DNA of 64,000 nt, from contig NC_053389.1 in NCBI RefSeq assembly GCF_905171765.1, positions 781,516,772-781,580,771 on the forward strand. Direction: 5' to 3'. This document shows positions 1 to 11,071 of the stretch, piece after piece (positions within the stretch are counted from its first letter, which is position 1; each line of letters starts with the position of its first letter). The stretch is from Bufo bufo. Taxonomy: Eukaryota; Chordata; Amphibia; Anura; Bufonidae. A program made the translations under genes and the position numbers. Under the pieces are notes generated by a model. That model had not been told where the DNA came from. It was given only the letters and a program-made list of their open reading frames with translations, and did not search any database.

Positions 1-314
1 GATGACCTATCCTCAGGATAGGTCATCAATATCAGATTGGCGGGGGTCCGACACCCGGTACCCCCGCCAATCACCAAGCACAGCGCCGTACATTGTATAG
101 TGGCTGTGCTTGGTATTGCGCTCAGCCCCATACACTGGAAGGGGGCTGAGCTGCTCCTAGGCCACGTGACAGATAAACGTGTCGTCACTGGCCTAGGAAG
201 AGCTGAGAGAAGGCCACAGTGCTCACAACTGATCGGTGTGGGTCCCGGGTACCAGACCCCAACCAATCAGATACTGATGATCTATCCCTAGTATAAAAAT
301 CTTAGAAAACCCCT
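1..314. mobile_element. TTAA-flanked MITE, left end outside window
   Basis: The right terminus reads TTAGAAAACCCC immediately before a TTAA at 315-318. That form (GGGG...CCCC ends, TTAA target) is typical of Kolobok or piggyBac type nonautonomous elements. The interior has short inverted repeats around the Kpn-like GGTACC at 57-62 and 248-251. A diverged relative of the segment at 20-60 (AGGTCATCAATATCAGATTGG-like) occurs at about 60427-60460. No coding capacity. The superfamily is inferred from the target site only. Confidence 0.55.
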
Positions 315-318
315 TTAA

Positions 319-1085
319 CTTTCCATGAAAAATGATTCCCAAAAAGATGATTTGCCCTTCGCCTGGTGTCATGTATGGCTGTATAGACTGAAATGTCTGT
401 ACGGCTGTGTTTGCATGACAATCATTTCTATGATAGTTCATTCAGAGGTTGTTCAACCATCAGCCAGCCTGTATCTAATGTGTATGGTCATCGTTCGTTA
501 GTCCTCAATGAAGCATAATGCATAATTTACAACCAAATCCAGATTGGTTTTCCAGTCTCATATGACATTCTCCTACTGAGGACCTTCACTACATTTTCTG
601 TACATTTGCACATGTGGTTGTGGACTGTCAGATGGTGGCAACAGAATGTTGTGCCGGGTGATAAATAATGGTAATTATAATGAGCGACCTTTTTAAATTC
701 TGATCAATAGGTTCCTGGATGGACTATCACCATATTAAACCAATGTTACCTCTGTAATTGCAAACAAAGGCTTCTGTACCAAATATTAACACTGATTTTC
801 TCAGGTGTTCAAATACTGATGTTCAGCAGTGCAAGACAAAAAAATACATAAAAAATCATAGATTGTGATTTCCTGATTTTTTATTTTTTTTCATTCTGTC
901 TCTCAGAGTGGGAATGCACCTACAATGTAAATTTCAGACCCCTCCATTAATTCTAAATGGGAGAACTTGCAAAATCGCAGGGTGATCAATTACGTCTGTT
1001 CCTCACTGTATGGCTCTGTCTGTGATCCTGTATCCTTGTCTTAACAGTGTTCTATATTGTATGCCTGGATTGCTGGTGCCCTGCG
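319..1085. other. No recognised feature
   Basis: AT-rich single-copy-looking sequence. I see no coding region, no structured RNA and no clear repeat boundary apart from short A/T homopolymers around 838-890. Confidence 0.5.
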
Positions 1086-1178
1086 CCACAAAAAAAACAA
1101 AAAACGGAACAACCGATCCGTGAAAAACGGACTGAAAAAACGCTGAAAAAGCCATACGGTCGTGTGAAAGAGGCCTTA
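1086..1178 (-). mobile_element. MITE fragment of 'CTTTCACACG' type
   Basis: Read on the minus strand it begins AAGGCCTCTTTCACACGACC and continues with repeated CGTTTTT/CAGTCCG blocks. Similar termini recur at 63078 and 63217. This style of terminus (GGCC...TTTCACACG) is common in PIF/Harbinger-like MITEs of vertebrates. The partner end was not found, so it is a fragment. Confidence 0.4.
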
Positions 1179-1403
1179 AGGGCAGTGTCGGACTGGGATG
1201 CCTAGGGCCCACCAGTGGAAATTATTCTAGGGGCCCACCCTACAGCTACCAAAAATAAATATTACTTGTTCATTTTTCGGTCTCATGAATATTTGCAGTT
1301 TAGCACACAATACAGTGTGCAGAACAGAACGGTATTGTGCACTGCTCTATATCAGATTGTTTCCCATTAAGCAGCTCATTGTAGTTGATAACCTAATCTG
1401 TTA

Positions 1404-1760
1404 AGGTCCCTTTACACAGGGCGACAGAGCAGGAGATTGTTAGGAAGGAAACGTTCCTTCCTGACAATTGCCTGCTCTTTAACGGAGAACGCTGTATTTA
1501 CATGCAGTGCTCTCCATTGTATGGGGAGCAGTGATCACTACTGTCAATGTTCTTCCCCATACTGACTACTTGTTGGCCAGCAGCAGATCGTTATTACACA
1601 GCACAATCTACTTCCAGTAAATGATCATTTTTATGTGCGTACAACGATCGAATTACGGTACCCGATGAATGAGCGTTTTGTTCGTTCATCAGGTAATCAA
1701 CCTACACTGCATCTACCGCGGCCAGTACGCCCAAGAGCTACTAAAGCGAGCAACAAGGTA
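1404..1760. mobile_element. MITE, 'AAGGTCCCTTTACACAGG' type
   Basis: It starts TTAAGGTCCCTTTACACAGG and has an internal GGAAGGAAACGTTCCTTCC palindrome. A related copy lies in the opposite orientation at about 32310-33075, ending in CCTTTATACTGC-like sequence. Noncoding. The right boundary is approximate. Confidence 0.45.
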
Positions 1761-1789
1761 ACCTGTGTCACAGTGAACTACACTCTGAC

Positions 1790-2860
1790 AATGTCTATAT
1801 TATTATTTTTTTATCATGTTTCCTTTTCTGAAAGCCATATATTTTTTTTATTTTTCTGCCAATGATCTTGTGTAGGGGCTCCTTTTTTGCAGGAAGAGTT
1901 GACATATGAATTGTTGCATTTTTTGGGTGCATATGATTTTTTGATCGTTCAATATTACACTTTTTGGGAGCAAGGGAACCAAAAAAGGCTTTTTATTTTA
2001 TGGCATTCACCTGAGGTGATAGATCATGTCATTTTTATAGACCAGGTCGTTACAGACGCAGCGATACCTAATATGTCTATTTCTTATTTATTTCTATTAA
2101 ATGGATTTTCTCATCTCAGACAATGGGGGCATATTGCTAGGATATGCCCCCATTGTCTAATAGGTGCGGGTCACACCTATATTGAGAACGGAGCCCTGAA
2201 AGTGGTAGAGGGCACACTGCGCATACGCAGCCACGCTCCATAAAATTTATATGGGGCCGCCACAAATAGCCGTGCGCTGGCTCGGCTGTTTCCGTCAGGT
2301 CCATAGAAGTGAATGGGAGTGGTCGCCGGTCATGAGCAGTGCGCTCCCATTCACTTCTATGGGGAGACTGCTTGGTGGTGGCCAGACTGGAGTCCTCCAG
2401 CCACCACCTTGTGGGGCTCCATTTCTGATATAGATGGGACCCACATCTATAAGACAAGCCATATGCCCCCATTGTCTGAGATAAGACAATCTCTTTAAGT
2501 TTTACACAGTGAAAAATATATTTTTGTGTTACCATTTTCTGAAAGCCATATTTATATTTATTTTTTGGGCGATTGTCTTATGTAGGAGCTTGTTTTTTGC
2601 AGGATGAGGTTTGATTGGTACCATTTCGGATTACATACAATTTTTAGATTGCTTGGCATTAGACTTTGTTTTGGCACTGTTTTTATTTAGTTTTTTTTAT
2701 GGCATTCACCTGAGGGGATAGATCGTGTGATATTTTTATAGAGCAGGTCGTTACAGATGCAGTGATACCTAATATATGTCTGTTTTTTTCTGTTATTTAT
2801 AATTTTATATGACTTTATTATGGGAATGCTGTGTTTTTTTTTATTTTTTACTTGGAACCT
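1790..2860. repeat. Low-GC interspersed repeat, about 300-bp units
   Basis: Blocks with TTTTCTGAAAGCCATAT, GGGGCTCCTTTTTTGCAGG and GTCGTTACAGACGCAG-type motifs occur at about 1820-2075 and 2530-2785. They recur three times in the TTAA-flanked element at 34632-36838, so this is probably a fragment of that family. The block is split by the foldback element at 2113-2482. The minus- and plus-strand open frames here are spurious. Confidence 0.5.
2113..2482. mobile_element. 370-bp foldback MITE
   Basis: The 22-bp ends (ATCTCAGACAATGGGGGCAT at the left) are perfect inverted repeats of 2461-2482. The left end is followed by its own inverse at 2142-2157, giving a small terminal hairpin. The next segments (2160-2200 and 2412-2455) are also imperfectly inverted. 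A central perfect 19-bp hairpin pairs 2301-2319 with 2344-2362. It lies inside an older AT-rich repeat. No protein is encoded. Confidence 0.7.
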
Positions 2861-3084
2861 AGGTAACCTACAGGTTAATACAAAAACACAAGACAACTAA
2901 AGCACAAAATGAAACAAAAAATACTGTATATTTTTACATTTACGTCTGCGGCGCTGTGTAAGGACTCATTTTTGGAGGGGCCGATCTGTACTATATTGAT
3001 ACAGTATGTTGGAGTGTGTATGACTTTCTTAGCAATGTTTATTAACATTTTTGTAGCATGCAATCATAATTGTGATATAAAACT

Positions 3085-3175
3085 ACAGCATGTAGCAGGA
3101 AAACTACAACTCCCAGCGGGTCCTGAAGGCTTGCATCTCACAGGGCATGCTAGGAGTTGTAATTTCCAGAGGGGA
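3085..3175. repeat. 'ACTACAACTCCCAGC' repeat fragment
   Basis: The segments ACTACAACTCCCAGC and GCATGCTAGGAGTTGTA are inverted relative to each other. The same module is found complete in the hAT MITE at 29203-29339, so this is most likely a degraded copy lacking recognisable ends. Confidence 0.5.
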
Positions 3176-3737
3176 ATGCAGTAAAATGTGAAATTATATT
3201 TTTATTAAACTATTTACCTATATTTCATACTGTCTTGGGGGACTAGCGGCAGCCTGTGATGTCCACCACTGAGTCACAGGCAGCTTCTGTTTCATGGGGG
3301 ACACAGCAGCACCACCAGCACATCTGCACACTCAGGAGCACAGTAAAAGCCTGCCGCCGCGCTATGCAGACTCTAGAATATGGGCGGGCACAAGGGCTCT
3401 GTGAGGACGCAGCATGCGTGCAGCGCAGGGAGTGAGAAGGAAGCGCAGGCACCGCACCACATGTATCGGGCGGGTCCTGCCGCCCACTGAAAGATGGCAG
3501 CACCAGACGCCAGCATCACTGCAGGGCAAGTTAAGTGGCAAGATGATCAAGATCATCTCGCCACCTTCAGTATGTCTGTGTAGCTCTGCTCTTCCTATTG
3601 AAGCGGCAGGTAGCGGCGCTTGCCAACAGAAAGCTGGGGCTGCCTGCCACTGCTGATTAATATGTAGACCAGAAGTCGCACTACATTTTTTCCAGAAGAT
3701 TAAAAATACTCCTCTTAACAATTTTGAGGAGTATTTT
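3176..3737. other. No gene; moderately GC-rich, terminal hairpin
   Basis: No family was recognised and the overlapping open frames look random. At 3705-3737 an AAAATACTCCTC stem pairs with GAGGAGTATTTT across an 11-base loop. It sits exactly where the left inverted repeat of the neighbouring Tc1 element should be. Confidence 0.45.
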
Positions 3738-5222
3738 TAGTTTGCTGCTAAACTGCTTTTAGATCTTTGTTTCAGTTGTTTCTGTGATGTAGTGAAATAT
3801 AATTACACGCACTTCATACGTTTCAAAGGCTTTTATCGACAATTACATGACATTTATGCAAAGAGTCAGTATTTGCAGTGTTGGCCCTTCTTTTTCAGGA
3901 CCTCTGCAATTCGACTGGGCATGCTCTCAATCAACTTCTGGGCCAATTCCTGACTGATAGCAACCCATTCTTTCATAATCACTTCTTGGAGTTTGTCAGA
4001 ATTAGTGGGTTTTTGTTTGTCCACCCGCCTCTTGAGGATTGACCACTAGTTCTCAATGGGATTAAGATCTGGGGAGTTTCCAGGCCATGGACCCAAAATG
4101 TCAACGTTTTGGTCCCCGAGCCACTTAGTTATCACTTTTGCCTTATGGCACGGTGCTCCATCGTGCTGGAAAATGCATTGTTCTTCACCAAACTGTTGTT
4201 GGAAGAAGTTGCTGTTGGAGGGTGTTTTGGTACCATTCTTTATTCATGGCTGTGTTTTTGGGCAAAATTGTGAGTGAGCCCACTCCCTTGGATGAGAAGC
4301 AACCCCACACATGAATGGTCTCAGGATGCTTTACTGTTGGCATGACACAGGACTGATGGTAGCGCTCACCTTTTCTTCTCCGGATGCCCCAAACAATCGG
4401 AAAGAGGCTTCATCGGAGAATATGACTTTGCCCCAGTCCTCAGCAGTCCATTCACCATACTTTCTGCAGAAGATCAATCTGTCCCTGATGTTTTTTTTGG
4501 AGAGAAGTGGCTTCTTTGCTGCCCTTCTTGACACCAGGCCATCTTCCAAAAGTCTTCGCCTCACTGTGCGTGCAGATGCGCTCACACCTGCCTGCTGCCA
4601 TTCCTGAGCAAGCTCTGCACTGGTGGCACTCGGATCCCGCAGCTGAATCCTCTTTAGGAGACGATCCTGGCGCTTGCTGGACTTTCTTGGACGCCCTGAA
4701 GCCTTCTTAACAAGAATTGAACCTCTTTCCTTGAAGTTCTTGATGATCCTATAAATTGTTGATTGAGGTGCAATCTTAGTAGCCACAATATCCTTGCCTG
4801 TGAAGCCATTTTTATGCAACGCAATGATGGCTGCACGCGTTTCTTTGCAGGTCACCATGGTTAACAATGGAAGAACAATGATTTCAAGCATCACCCTCCT
4901 TTTAACATGTCAAGTCTGCCATTTTAACCCAATCAGCCTGACATAATGATCTCCAGCCTTGTGCTCGTCAACATTCTCACCTGAGTTAACAAGACGATTA
5001 CTGAAATGATCTCAGCAGGTCCTTTAATGACAGCAATGAAATGCAGTGGAAAGTTTTTTGGGGGATTAAGTTAATTTTCATGGCAAAGAAGGACTATGCA
5101 ATTCATCTGATCACTCTTCGTAACATTCTGGAGTATATGCAAATTGCTATTATAAAAACTTAAGCAGCAACTTTTCCAATTTCCAATATTTATATAATTC
5201 TCAAAACTTTTGGCCACGAGTG
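3738..5222 (-). mobile_element. Tc1/mariner element, left end lost
   Basis: The right inverted repeat ends with TTTTGGCCACGAGTG followed by TA (5223-5224), the usual Tc1 target. The element contains a transposase on the minus strand. The matching left inverted repeat is absent. The sequence breaks off just after the noncoding 3' part, at a 12-bp-stem hairpin. The element therefore cannot be mobilised in its present form. It lies inside the candidate hAT element 1183-6156. Confidence 0.85.
3866..4858 (-). pseudogene. Tc1-like transposase, broken
   Basis: The intact family protein binds its inverted repeats and performs cut-and-paste transposition into TA sites through a DDE RNase H-like domain. 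The N-terminal half is open (start MVTCKETRAA at 4858; an in-frame Met lies upstream). It shows the paired helix-turn-helix region, a GRPRKSSKR AT-hook-like linker and the first catalytic Asp in IFSDEASF. The frame stops at about 4331. Downstream remnants still show HDGAPCH (second Asp) and DLNPIEN (Glu), but a stop replaces the residue before the conserved Trp. About 330 codons in total, normal for the family. A pseudogene by at least two nonsense changes. Confidence 0.85.
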
Positions 5223-5223
5223 T

Positions 5224-5875
5224 ACACATTGCACACACAGCTCTGCTGCATGTCCATAACACAGATAGAACTTCTTTGTGCACATTACACACAGAAAACT
5301 GTAGAATAGACTGGTTACACTGGCATAGGCCCACATAACGTTATAAGGCTATTTCTGCAGGGAAACCTGACGCTTCCATACATGGCGCCCACCTGACGCT
5401 GCCATACACGGCGCCCACCTGACGCTGCCATACACAGCGCCAACCTGATGCTGCCATACACAGCGCCCACCTGACGCTGCCATACACAGCGCCCACCTGA
5501 CGCTGCCATACACAGGGCCCACCTGACGCTGCTATACACAGCGCCCGCCTGACGCTGCCATACACAGGGCCCGCCTGACGCTGCCAAATACAGGGCCCGC
5601 CTGACGCTGCCATACACAGCGCCCACCTGATGCCCGCCTGAAGCTGCCATACACAGGGCTCGTCTGACGCTGCGATACACAGCGCCCCCTGACACCCCTA
5701 TATACATATTACATACATAGCTCTACCACATGCCCATTACACAGATAGTTTACTATATACACATTGCACACACAGCTCTGCTGCATGTCCATAACACAGA
5801 TAGAACTTCTTTGTGCACATTACACACAGAAAACTGTAGAATAGACTGGTTACACTGACATAGCCCTGCTTTATA
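5224..5875. repeat. Direct duplication flanking 26-bp minisatellite
   Basis: A segment of roughly 110 bp (CACATTGCACACACAGCTCT... at about 5225-5330) is repeated almost exactly at about 5763-5870. A diverged third copy is at 5700-5750. Between them, 5365-5690 is a minisatellite with unit GCGCCCACCTGACGCTGCCA plus TACACA (26 bp), about 12 variable copies. The minus-strand frame rich in WQRQVGA-like repeats is produced by this array and is not a gene. Confidence 0.8.
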
Positions 5876-6199
5876 CACACCTTCCATACATAAAGTACCT
5901 CTGCATTCTCCACAACACAGTCCTACACCGGGCCTGTGTTCCCCTAACTCCTCCCACACACATGGCTGATCACATGACTGTGACATCACCACAGGTCCTG
6001 TAACCACAAAGTAGTGTCTAATCTAGTCTCTGGAGCTGCTCCTGGTGAGAGAGAAGTCCGTGAGGGGTGGGGCTTCCCAGGAGAGGGGTGGGGATTCAAC
6101 TAGGCAGGGACCCACCGAGGATTTCCCCGGCTCCCCGGTGGGCCAGTCCGAGCCTGGTTAAGGGGCAGATTGCTGTAGAGGCCACTGTTAAGGGGACAG

Positions 6200-6850
6200 G
6201 GTGTTGTGGAAATCACTGTTAAAGGGAATCTGTAACCTGCTTTTAGCATTTTAAGCTTTCAACGTTGCCATGTTCAATAAAGTACCTTATTTCCTGCAGT
6301 GGTCTTCTTACTTTATTTCGTTTTGTCATTTGGATAAAAAAAAAGCTCTTTTTCTGAATTGCTAATGAAGCTCCAAGGTGCCCACAGCGGCGTTTTTTTT
6401 CCTCTCTGGAGCCCAGTGACGCCCCGCTGCATTACCCAGCCCGCCTTAATTTGAAGCCCAAGAACGCCTCCTGATCCTGAAATAACCTCCCACAGCCGAG
6501 GCTGTTCGCTCCTGTCTTGATTGAAGTAAACCCACCAAAGGACCTGTGGGGAGCGAGATGACGTCACCACGTGATCATGCTGGCAGCTGATGAAGTCACC
6601 ATGTGCACCCAGCGTGATCATGTGGCGACATCATCACGCTCACTGCAGGTCCTTTGGCGGGTTTTCTTCAAACAAGTCTGCAGCGGACGGCCTCTCTGGG
6701 AGCAGGTGGATGAGGTGAGTATAATTTTTCAGCCATCACTTTAGGAAAAATTGATTGTTTACCACAAAGTGCAAGGAAATTCGGCTTTGTGACAAATCAA
6801 ACTTTTCCTGAAATTCGGATCGAAGTCCACTTTGGATACTTTGATTTCAC
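6200..6850. repeat. Interspersed repeat fragments
   Basis: TTAAAGGGAATCTGTAACC at about 6221 resembles the start of TTAA-flanked MITEs. From about 6540 to 6850 the sequence matches the family seen at 33770-34260 and 63480-63910: CTCATCCA/GGATGAGG blocks, GACGTCAC-type hairpins and GAAATTCGGCTTTGTGACAA. Boundaries are unclear. Confidence 0.45.
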
Positions 6851-8228
6851 TCAACACTAACACTGTCATTTCTTTGTCACCTTTTTTTAGTTTTTGTATT
6901 TTTCATTCTTGTTGTTTTGGTTAACCAAAAAAATCTGTCATCATCTGGACTAGGCTTACGAAGTCCCACTGTGAACTACACTGTGCATTGGGTCCAATTC
7001 ATGGTTAGCTTGTCCCTTACTGCAGCAAATAGAGAGCGAGAGACCATGACTATTAAGACTATTCAATAGGTTGTAAATGAAGTCCCAAATGGTCAACCTA
7101 TCCAATCCAAAATTGAGTTATATATCAATATCCTGTGAATAGCAATGGAAGCTAGGTAGGAGATGGAAAAAGTCTCAGGCTGCCAAGGGACACCATCTAT
7201 AAAAATATAGACACCAGGGAAATAATCAAAAATAACTATCTGTATAGAGCATTTCATTGTCAACCTATTTGGGAACTGTACTGATCCCTAGAGATGACTC
7301 TTGTCTACGGAAAATAGCATTTTCTGGTTTCTATCATCAATAAAAATCCTATTTCTTCTGAGAAAAAGCTCCTGGCGCCAAACATTTCCTTTTTTTGCAG
7401 GCAACAATTTTACCCATAACAAGCAATAAAACATACTGGTTTCCTTACAGTACAGAAAAGAGATCCGGAGGAAAGTTAGAGAGCAGATGTAGACTTTGAG
7501 ATGGATTCAATAAGTCAAATGAGTTTCAAGACTTTATGACAAGAAATATTCATTGTGGAGAAGATGAAATTTCGAGATAGACATTTTTTAATCTAGTAGA
7601 ATTCTGTCCTTTGTGTAATAAATGTTTAATCTTTCTAAAGGGCACCAGTTATCAATGTTTTCTGCATCAACAAGACAGTTTTTTTTTTTTACCATAATGT
7701 CCCTGAAGACAACCAAAACATTGATCATATCTACCTTACGGAGATTATATATTTCAAGTCAGTCCCCTAGAGGAAAGTCAATTCTGGTAGAGTAGCTTTG
7801 ATCATATCCATTTACTGTATATACAAATTTGACAAGCATGACCAGCGGTCTTTGTGTCTTAGATGGAGTCAGTCATGAATCAAGTGGATGTCTATGATAA
7901 ATCTCTCCATGTCAAAAGGAATGCGAAGTAGAAAATGACTGAAAGTACAGTTCCTTCAATGTTTCTCATGCAAATTTTTCATGTAGTATATGTGTTGGTG
8001 CTTATATATCTTAAATCTTTTGAAGATTTCTGGCACAATTGATACTAACGTGATATGTATGGTAGGTACTTTTAAGATATATTGTACATTCTTGGTATTT
8101 TTGGGTCTTATATTCAACGGGTGCAAACCCACTGTCCCATGTGACTAACTACATCAGAGTGCGATGTCTAAGTACACCCCTCATTCTTCACACTACCTCT
8201 GATGTTGAGGATAGACTTTCCTAAGGGG
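6851..8228. other. No recognised feature
   Basis: AT-rich, apparently unique sequence of 1.4 kb. I found no open frame with family resemblance, no tandem repeat and no clear element ends. It may be original host intergenic or intronic DNA. Confidence 0.5.
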
Positions 8229-8640
8229 TGTTATAGGTGCTACCTCTGAGGGGGGTTAGGACACAAGGCAATTGGGACCACGGTGTGGACCCACTGGACT
8301 GACCTCCAGGTGGTATGGGATCTGATCAGGCTGATCAGGTGGAAGCATAGTCAGGTTACAAAGGCCGAAGTCAAAGCAGGAAGAAATGAGGCAAAGTCCG
8401 TGAACATAGTCCTAGGTCAGAGGCAGGCAGAAAATAGGCAAAGTCCGTTTGAACAAGAAGCAGGGTCCAGTACACAGTAAAGCAGAATCACACAAAACAC
8501 CTTCACACAATAGGACTAGACAAGCTAGTGACCAAGCTGCTCAAGCGTCTTCCTGTAGAAGGAGGCGCCTTTATATACATCCTGCAGACTAGCTATAGGC
8601 TAGGGAAGATAGATGGCATGTGGGGAAGATAGAAACATGC
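8229..8640 (-). mobile_element. Old gypsy LTR, 3' part (minus strand)
   Basis: Read on the minus strand this continues from 19346-19554. It resembles the gypsy-2 LTR: TATATAAAGGCGCC followed by CTACAGGAAG, CTTGAGCAGC and TAGCTTGTCTAGTCC, then repeated GACTTTGCCT blocks. It ends ...CCTATAACA at 8229, mirroring the TGTTAA start at 19554. The LTR was split by gypsy-1 at CATGC. No convincing target duplication was found outside it, so whether it is a solo LTR is uncertain. Confidence 0.65.
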
Positions 8641-9169
8641 TGTCACCACCAGACATCTGAGAAGCTCTGACAGACGTCCTTCAGAACCTCCTCCTTGAGG
8701 TTCCTTTTGTTTTGCTTTCATTTTCTCATCTCGTTAGCCCTTCTCAGCTGTCATGTAGTTGCACTGATTGCATCCCTTTAAATCCCTTCCCATACTGCAT
8801 CAGTTTGCGGTTTATACAACTTTCTGGAGTATATGCATGCTGGATTCTACTACTGAGTCTTCTACAGATAAGTTTGTTCATTCATTTGTATTTTCCTGTT
8901 TGACTGGATCTCAGGTGACCCTGACTCCCTCCGTATCAAGTGTAGGGAGCCGGTGGTCGTGTCCCCTCACTATTATAGGGTGTTCAGGTGTTCTACAGTC
9001 GAGGTATGAGGATATGCGATCTTCTACTATTGAGAATTTTGCATAGGCTGAGCAGTCAGGGAGAGAGCCAGGTGTGTTGCAGGGCTTCCCCTTTTGTTCC
9101 TTAGTTTGGGATCCAGTCAGTCGGATCTTCCTTTTGTGTCTTCTAGTTTGCTGTACACCTTCCGTGACA
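8641..9169 (+). repeat. Gypsy-1 5' LTR
   Basis: The 529-bp direct repeat starts TGTCACCACC and ends CTTCCGTGACA. A CCTTTAAATCCC segment at about 8776 could serve as the TATA-like core. The sequence directly after the LTR (TTATAAATTGCCAAAACC) does not begin with the TGG of a usual tRNA primer site. Confidence 0.9.
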
Positions 9170-9196
9170 TTATAAATTGCCAAAACCGTCTCAAGC

Positions 9197-10035
9197 ATGG
9201 ATCCGGTTTCACTTTTGACTGAACACATGCAGGGTCTTTCATTGGAGGTAGCAGATCTCCGTAAAACTGTTTCGCAGTTTCAGGTGACCGGTTCAGCTTG
9301 CGTTCATGGAGTTTGTTCTGAGCCTAAGATCTCGCTCCCGGATACGTTCTCCGGGGGTAGTGAGAATTTTGTTTGTTTTAGAGAGGCTTGCAAACTCCAT
9401 TTTCGCCTACTTCCCCATTCCTCTGGTGATGAGGAGCAGAGGGTGGGGATCATCATCTCGCTGCTCAGGGATAACGCTCAGTCCTGGGCCTTTTCGCTGC
9501 CGGTGGGGGCACGGCCCCTCTGTTCAGTGGATGAATTTTTTTTAGCCCTGGGTCAGATATATGATGATCCGGATCGTATTGCTCTGGCTGAGTTTAGATT
9601 ACGTCGTTTATGCCAGGGTAAACAGTCCCCAGAGATATACTGTTCAGAATTTCGGAGATGGGCAGCTGATACTGGTTGGAATGATGCTGCACTCCGAAGT
9701 CAATTTTGCCATGGTCTTTCAGAGGGATTGAAAGATGCATTTTCCTTTCATGAGAGACCTACCTCCTTGGATTCTGCCATGTCTCGGGCCGTTCGTATTG
9801 ACAGGCGTCTTAGAGAGAGAGGAGAGATCACGCCTTCCTGTCATACTCAGTCCAAGGACAGTGCGGCGGTCTCATTCAATGCTCAGTGGTCTCAGTCGCT
9901 CTCAATCCCTTCTGAGCAGGAGCCCATGCAGCTGGGTTTGCTTGCCTCTGAAATAGAGGATTCAGCTCTCATGGGAAGGTTTGTTTCTGTTGTGGAGGTA
10001 TAAATCATTTGGCAAATGTTTGTCCCTCTAGGAGA
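9197..10035 (+). pseudogene. Gypsy-1 gag (capsid-nucleocapsid)
   Basis: Gag packages element RNA in cytoplasmic particles. The frame opens at MDPVSLLTEHMQGL, 27 bp after the LTR, and runs 268 codons through a capsid-like region (FSGGSENFVCFREACKLHF, then YDDPDRIALAEFRLRRL and IYCSEFRRWAADTGW). It stops at 10003 after a one-base shift near 9965. In the shifted frame a CX2CX4HX4C zinc knuckle (CFCCGGINHLANVC) follows at about 9978-10019, so the nucleocapsid is present but out of frame. The start codon fits similar gypsy gags that begin MDP. Confidence 0.85.
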
Positions 10036-10099
10036 TTCAGGCAGTTTTTTTAGAGTAATAAAGAAACAAAAAGAAAAAAATCCTCTAAAAACGTTCCAT

Positions 10100-10666
10100 C
10101 TGTTACTATTGGCAAGGTTGATGCGAAAATTGAAGGTTTTCCGTTTGCTTGTAGTTCCAGTTTTGTCCTACCTGCCAGGGTGGCGCTAGAGAGCAAGAAT
10201 ATTTTTTGTGAGATTTTTGTAGATAGTGGAGCAGCTGTCAATCTTATTGATAATCAATTTGCTATAACTCATGGTTTCCAGGTATGCACTTTGGGAAAGG
10301 ATATACCTGTTTTTGCTATTGATTTCGTTCCACTTTCTCAGAAATCGTTAAAGAGCATAGTTCACAATATCCGTTTGATTGTGAGTGATACTCATGTTGA
10401 GGATGTGTCATGTTTCGTCCTAAACGGGTTGCCTACTCCTCTAGTGTTGGGGCTACCCTGGCTCACTAAACATAACCCCACCATTGATTGGCAAGCGAGG
10501 CAAATAAATGGTTGGAGTGACTTTTGCAGAGAGAATTGCCTCACGACATCTGTTTCAGAGGTTTCTACTAAGACTGTACCATCTTTTCTCTCTGAATTTT
10601 CGGATGTGTTTATCTGAGAGTGGTGTTCAGGAATTGCCCCCTCACAGGGAGTACGATTGCCCTATT
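10100..10666 (+). pseudogene. Gypsy-1 protease and start of pol
   Basis: Aspartic protease that cleaves Gag-Pol. The active site is FVDSGAAVNLID at about 10217-10252. A hydrophobic VLGLPWL flap-distal motif follows at about 10445-10465, then the linker to RT (FLSEFSDVF). The 10180-10617 frame ends at a stop. The next codons, ELPPHREYDCPI, lie in another frame and are cut at 10666 by the insertion. They resume at 16062 with LTPGAKLPK. Confidence 0.82.
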
Positions 10667-10965
10667 TGTGGTCGGATCGGCTATCAGAACGGGTTAGATA
10701 GGATGGGTACACCCATCTACAACAAGCAGTAGAATTGTGCCATAACTGCTGCGGTAGGGCAGCCTAAAGTGGGCCACCCTAGTATGAAGTGACTGTAAGA
10801 TGGAGTGGGTGGGTGGGTGAAATCAGCTGAATCGGCGTCAGTCTGGACCCACAGGTGCCTATAAATAGCCTAGTAACCAGCCAGCCTGGGCTCACAGGTG
10901 CATGTAAGTAGCCTTGTAATGACCCTCCCCTCCCACAAATTCAGCAAACTTCTTTGCTTAACACT
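10667..10965. repeat. Tandem terminal unit A1-B1 of the 5.4-kb element
   Basis: The 299-bp unit comprises A1, a 44-bp unique linker and B1. It is followed without a gap by A2. B1 contains the TATA-like CCTATAAATAGCC at about 10857 and ends in CTTTGCTTAACACT, the same end as B2 at 16061. Confidence 0.85.
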
Positions 10966-11071
10966 TGTGGTCGGATCGGCTATCAGAACGGGTTAGATAG
11001 GATGGGTACACCCATCTACAACAAGCAGTAGAATTGTGCCATAACTGCTGCGGTAGGGCAGCCTAAAGTGG

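Larger units (their letters stand above)
1183..6156. mobile_element. Candidate 5-kb nonautonomous hAT element
   Basis: The left end is CAGTGTCGGACTGG followed shortly by GGGCCCACC. The right end, reverse complemented, is CAGGCTCGGACTGGCCCACC. The 8 bp outside are CTTAAGGG (1175-1182) and GTTAAGGG (6157-6164), a 7/8 match as expected for a hAT target-site duplication. The interior is a patchwork of other repeats, a Tc1 remnant and a minisatellite, and has no hAT transposase. Two unrelated partial copies that happen to sit 5 kb apart remain possible. Confidence 0.5.

Noticed and set aside
5315..5707. 130-codon Trp/Gly-rich repeat protein
   Set aside because: Shadow of the 26-bp minisatellite.
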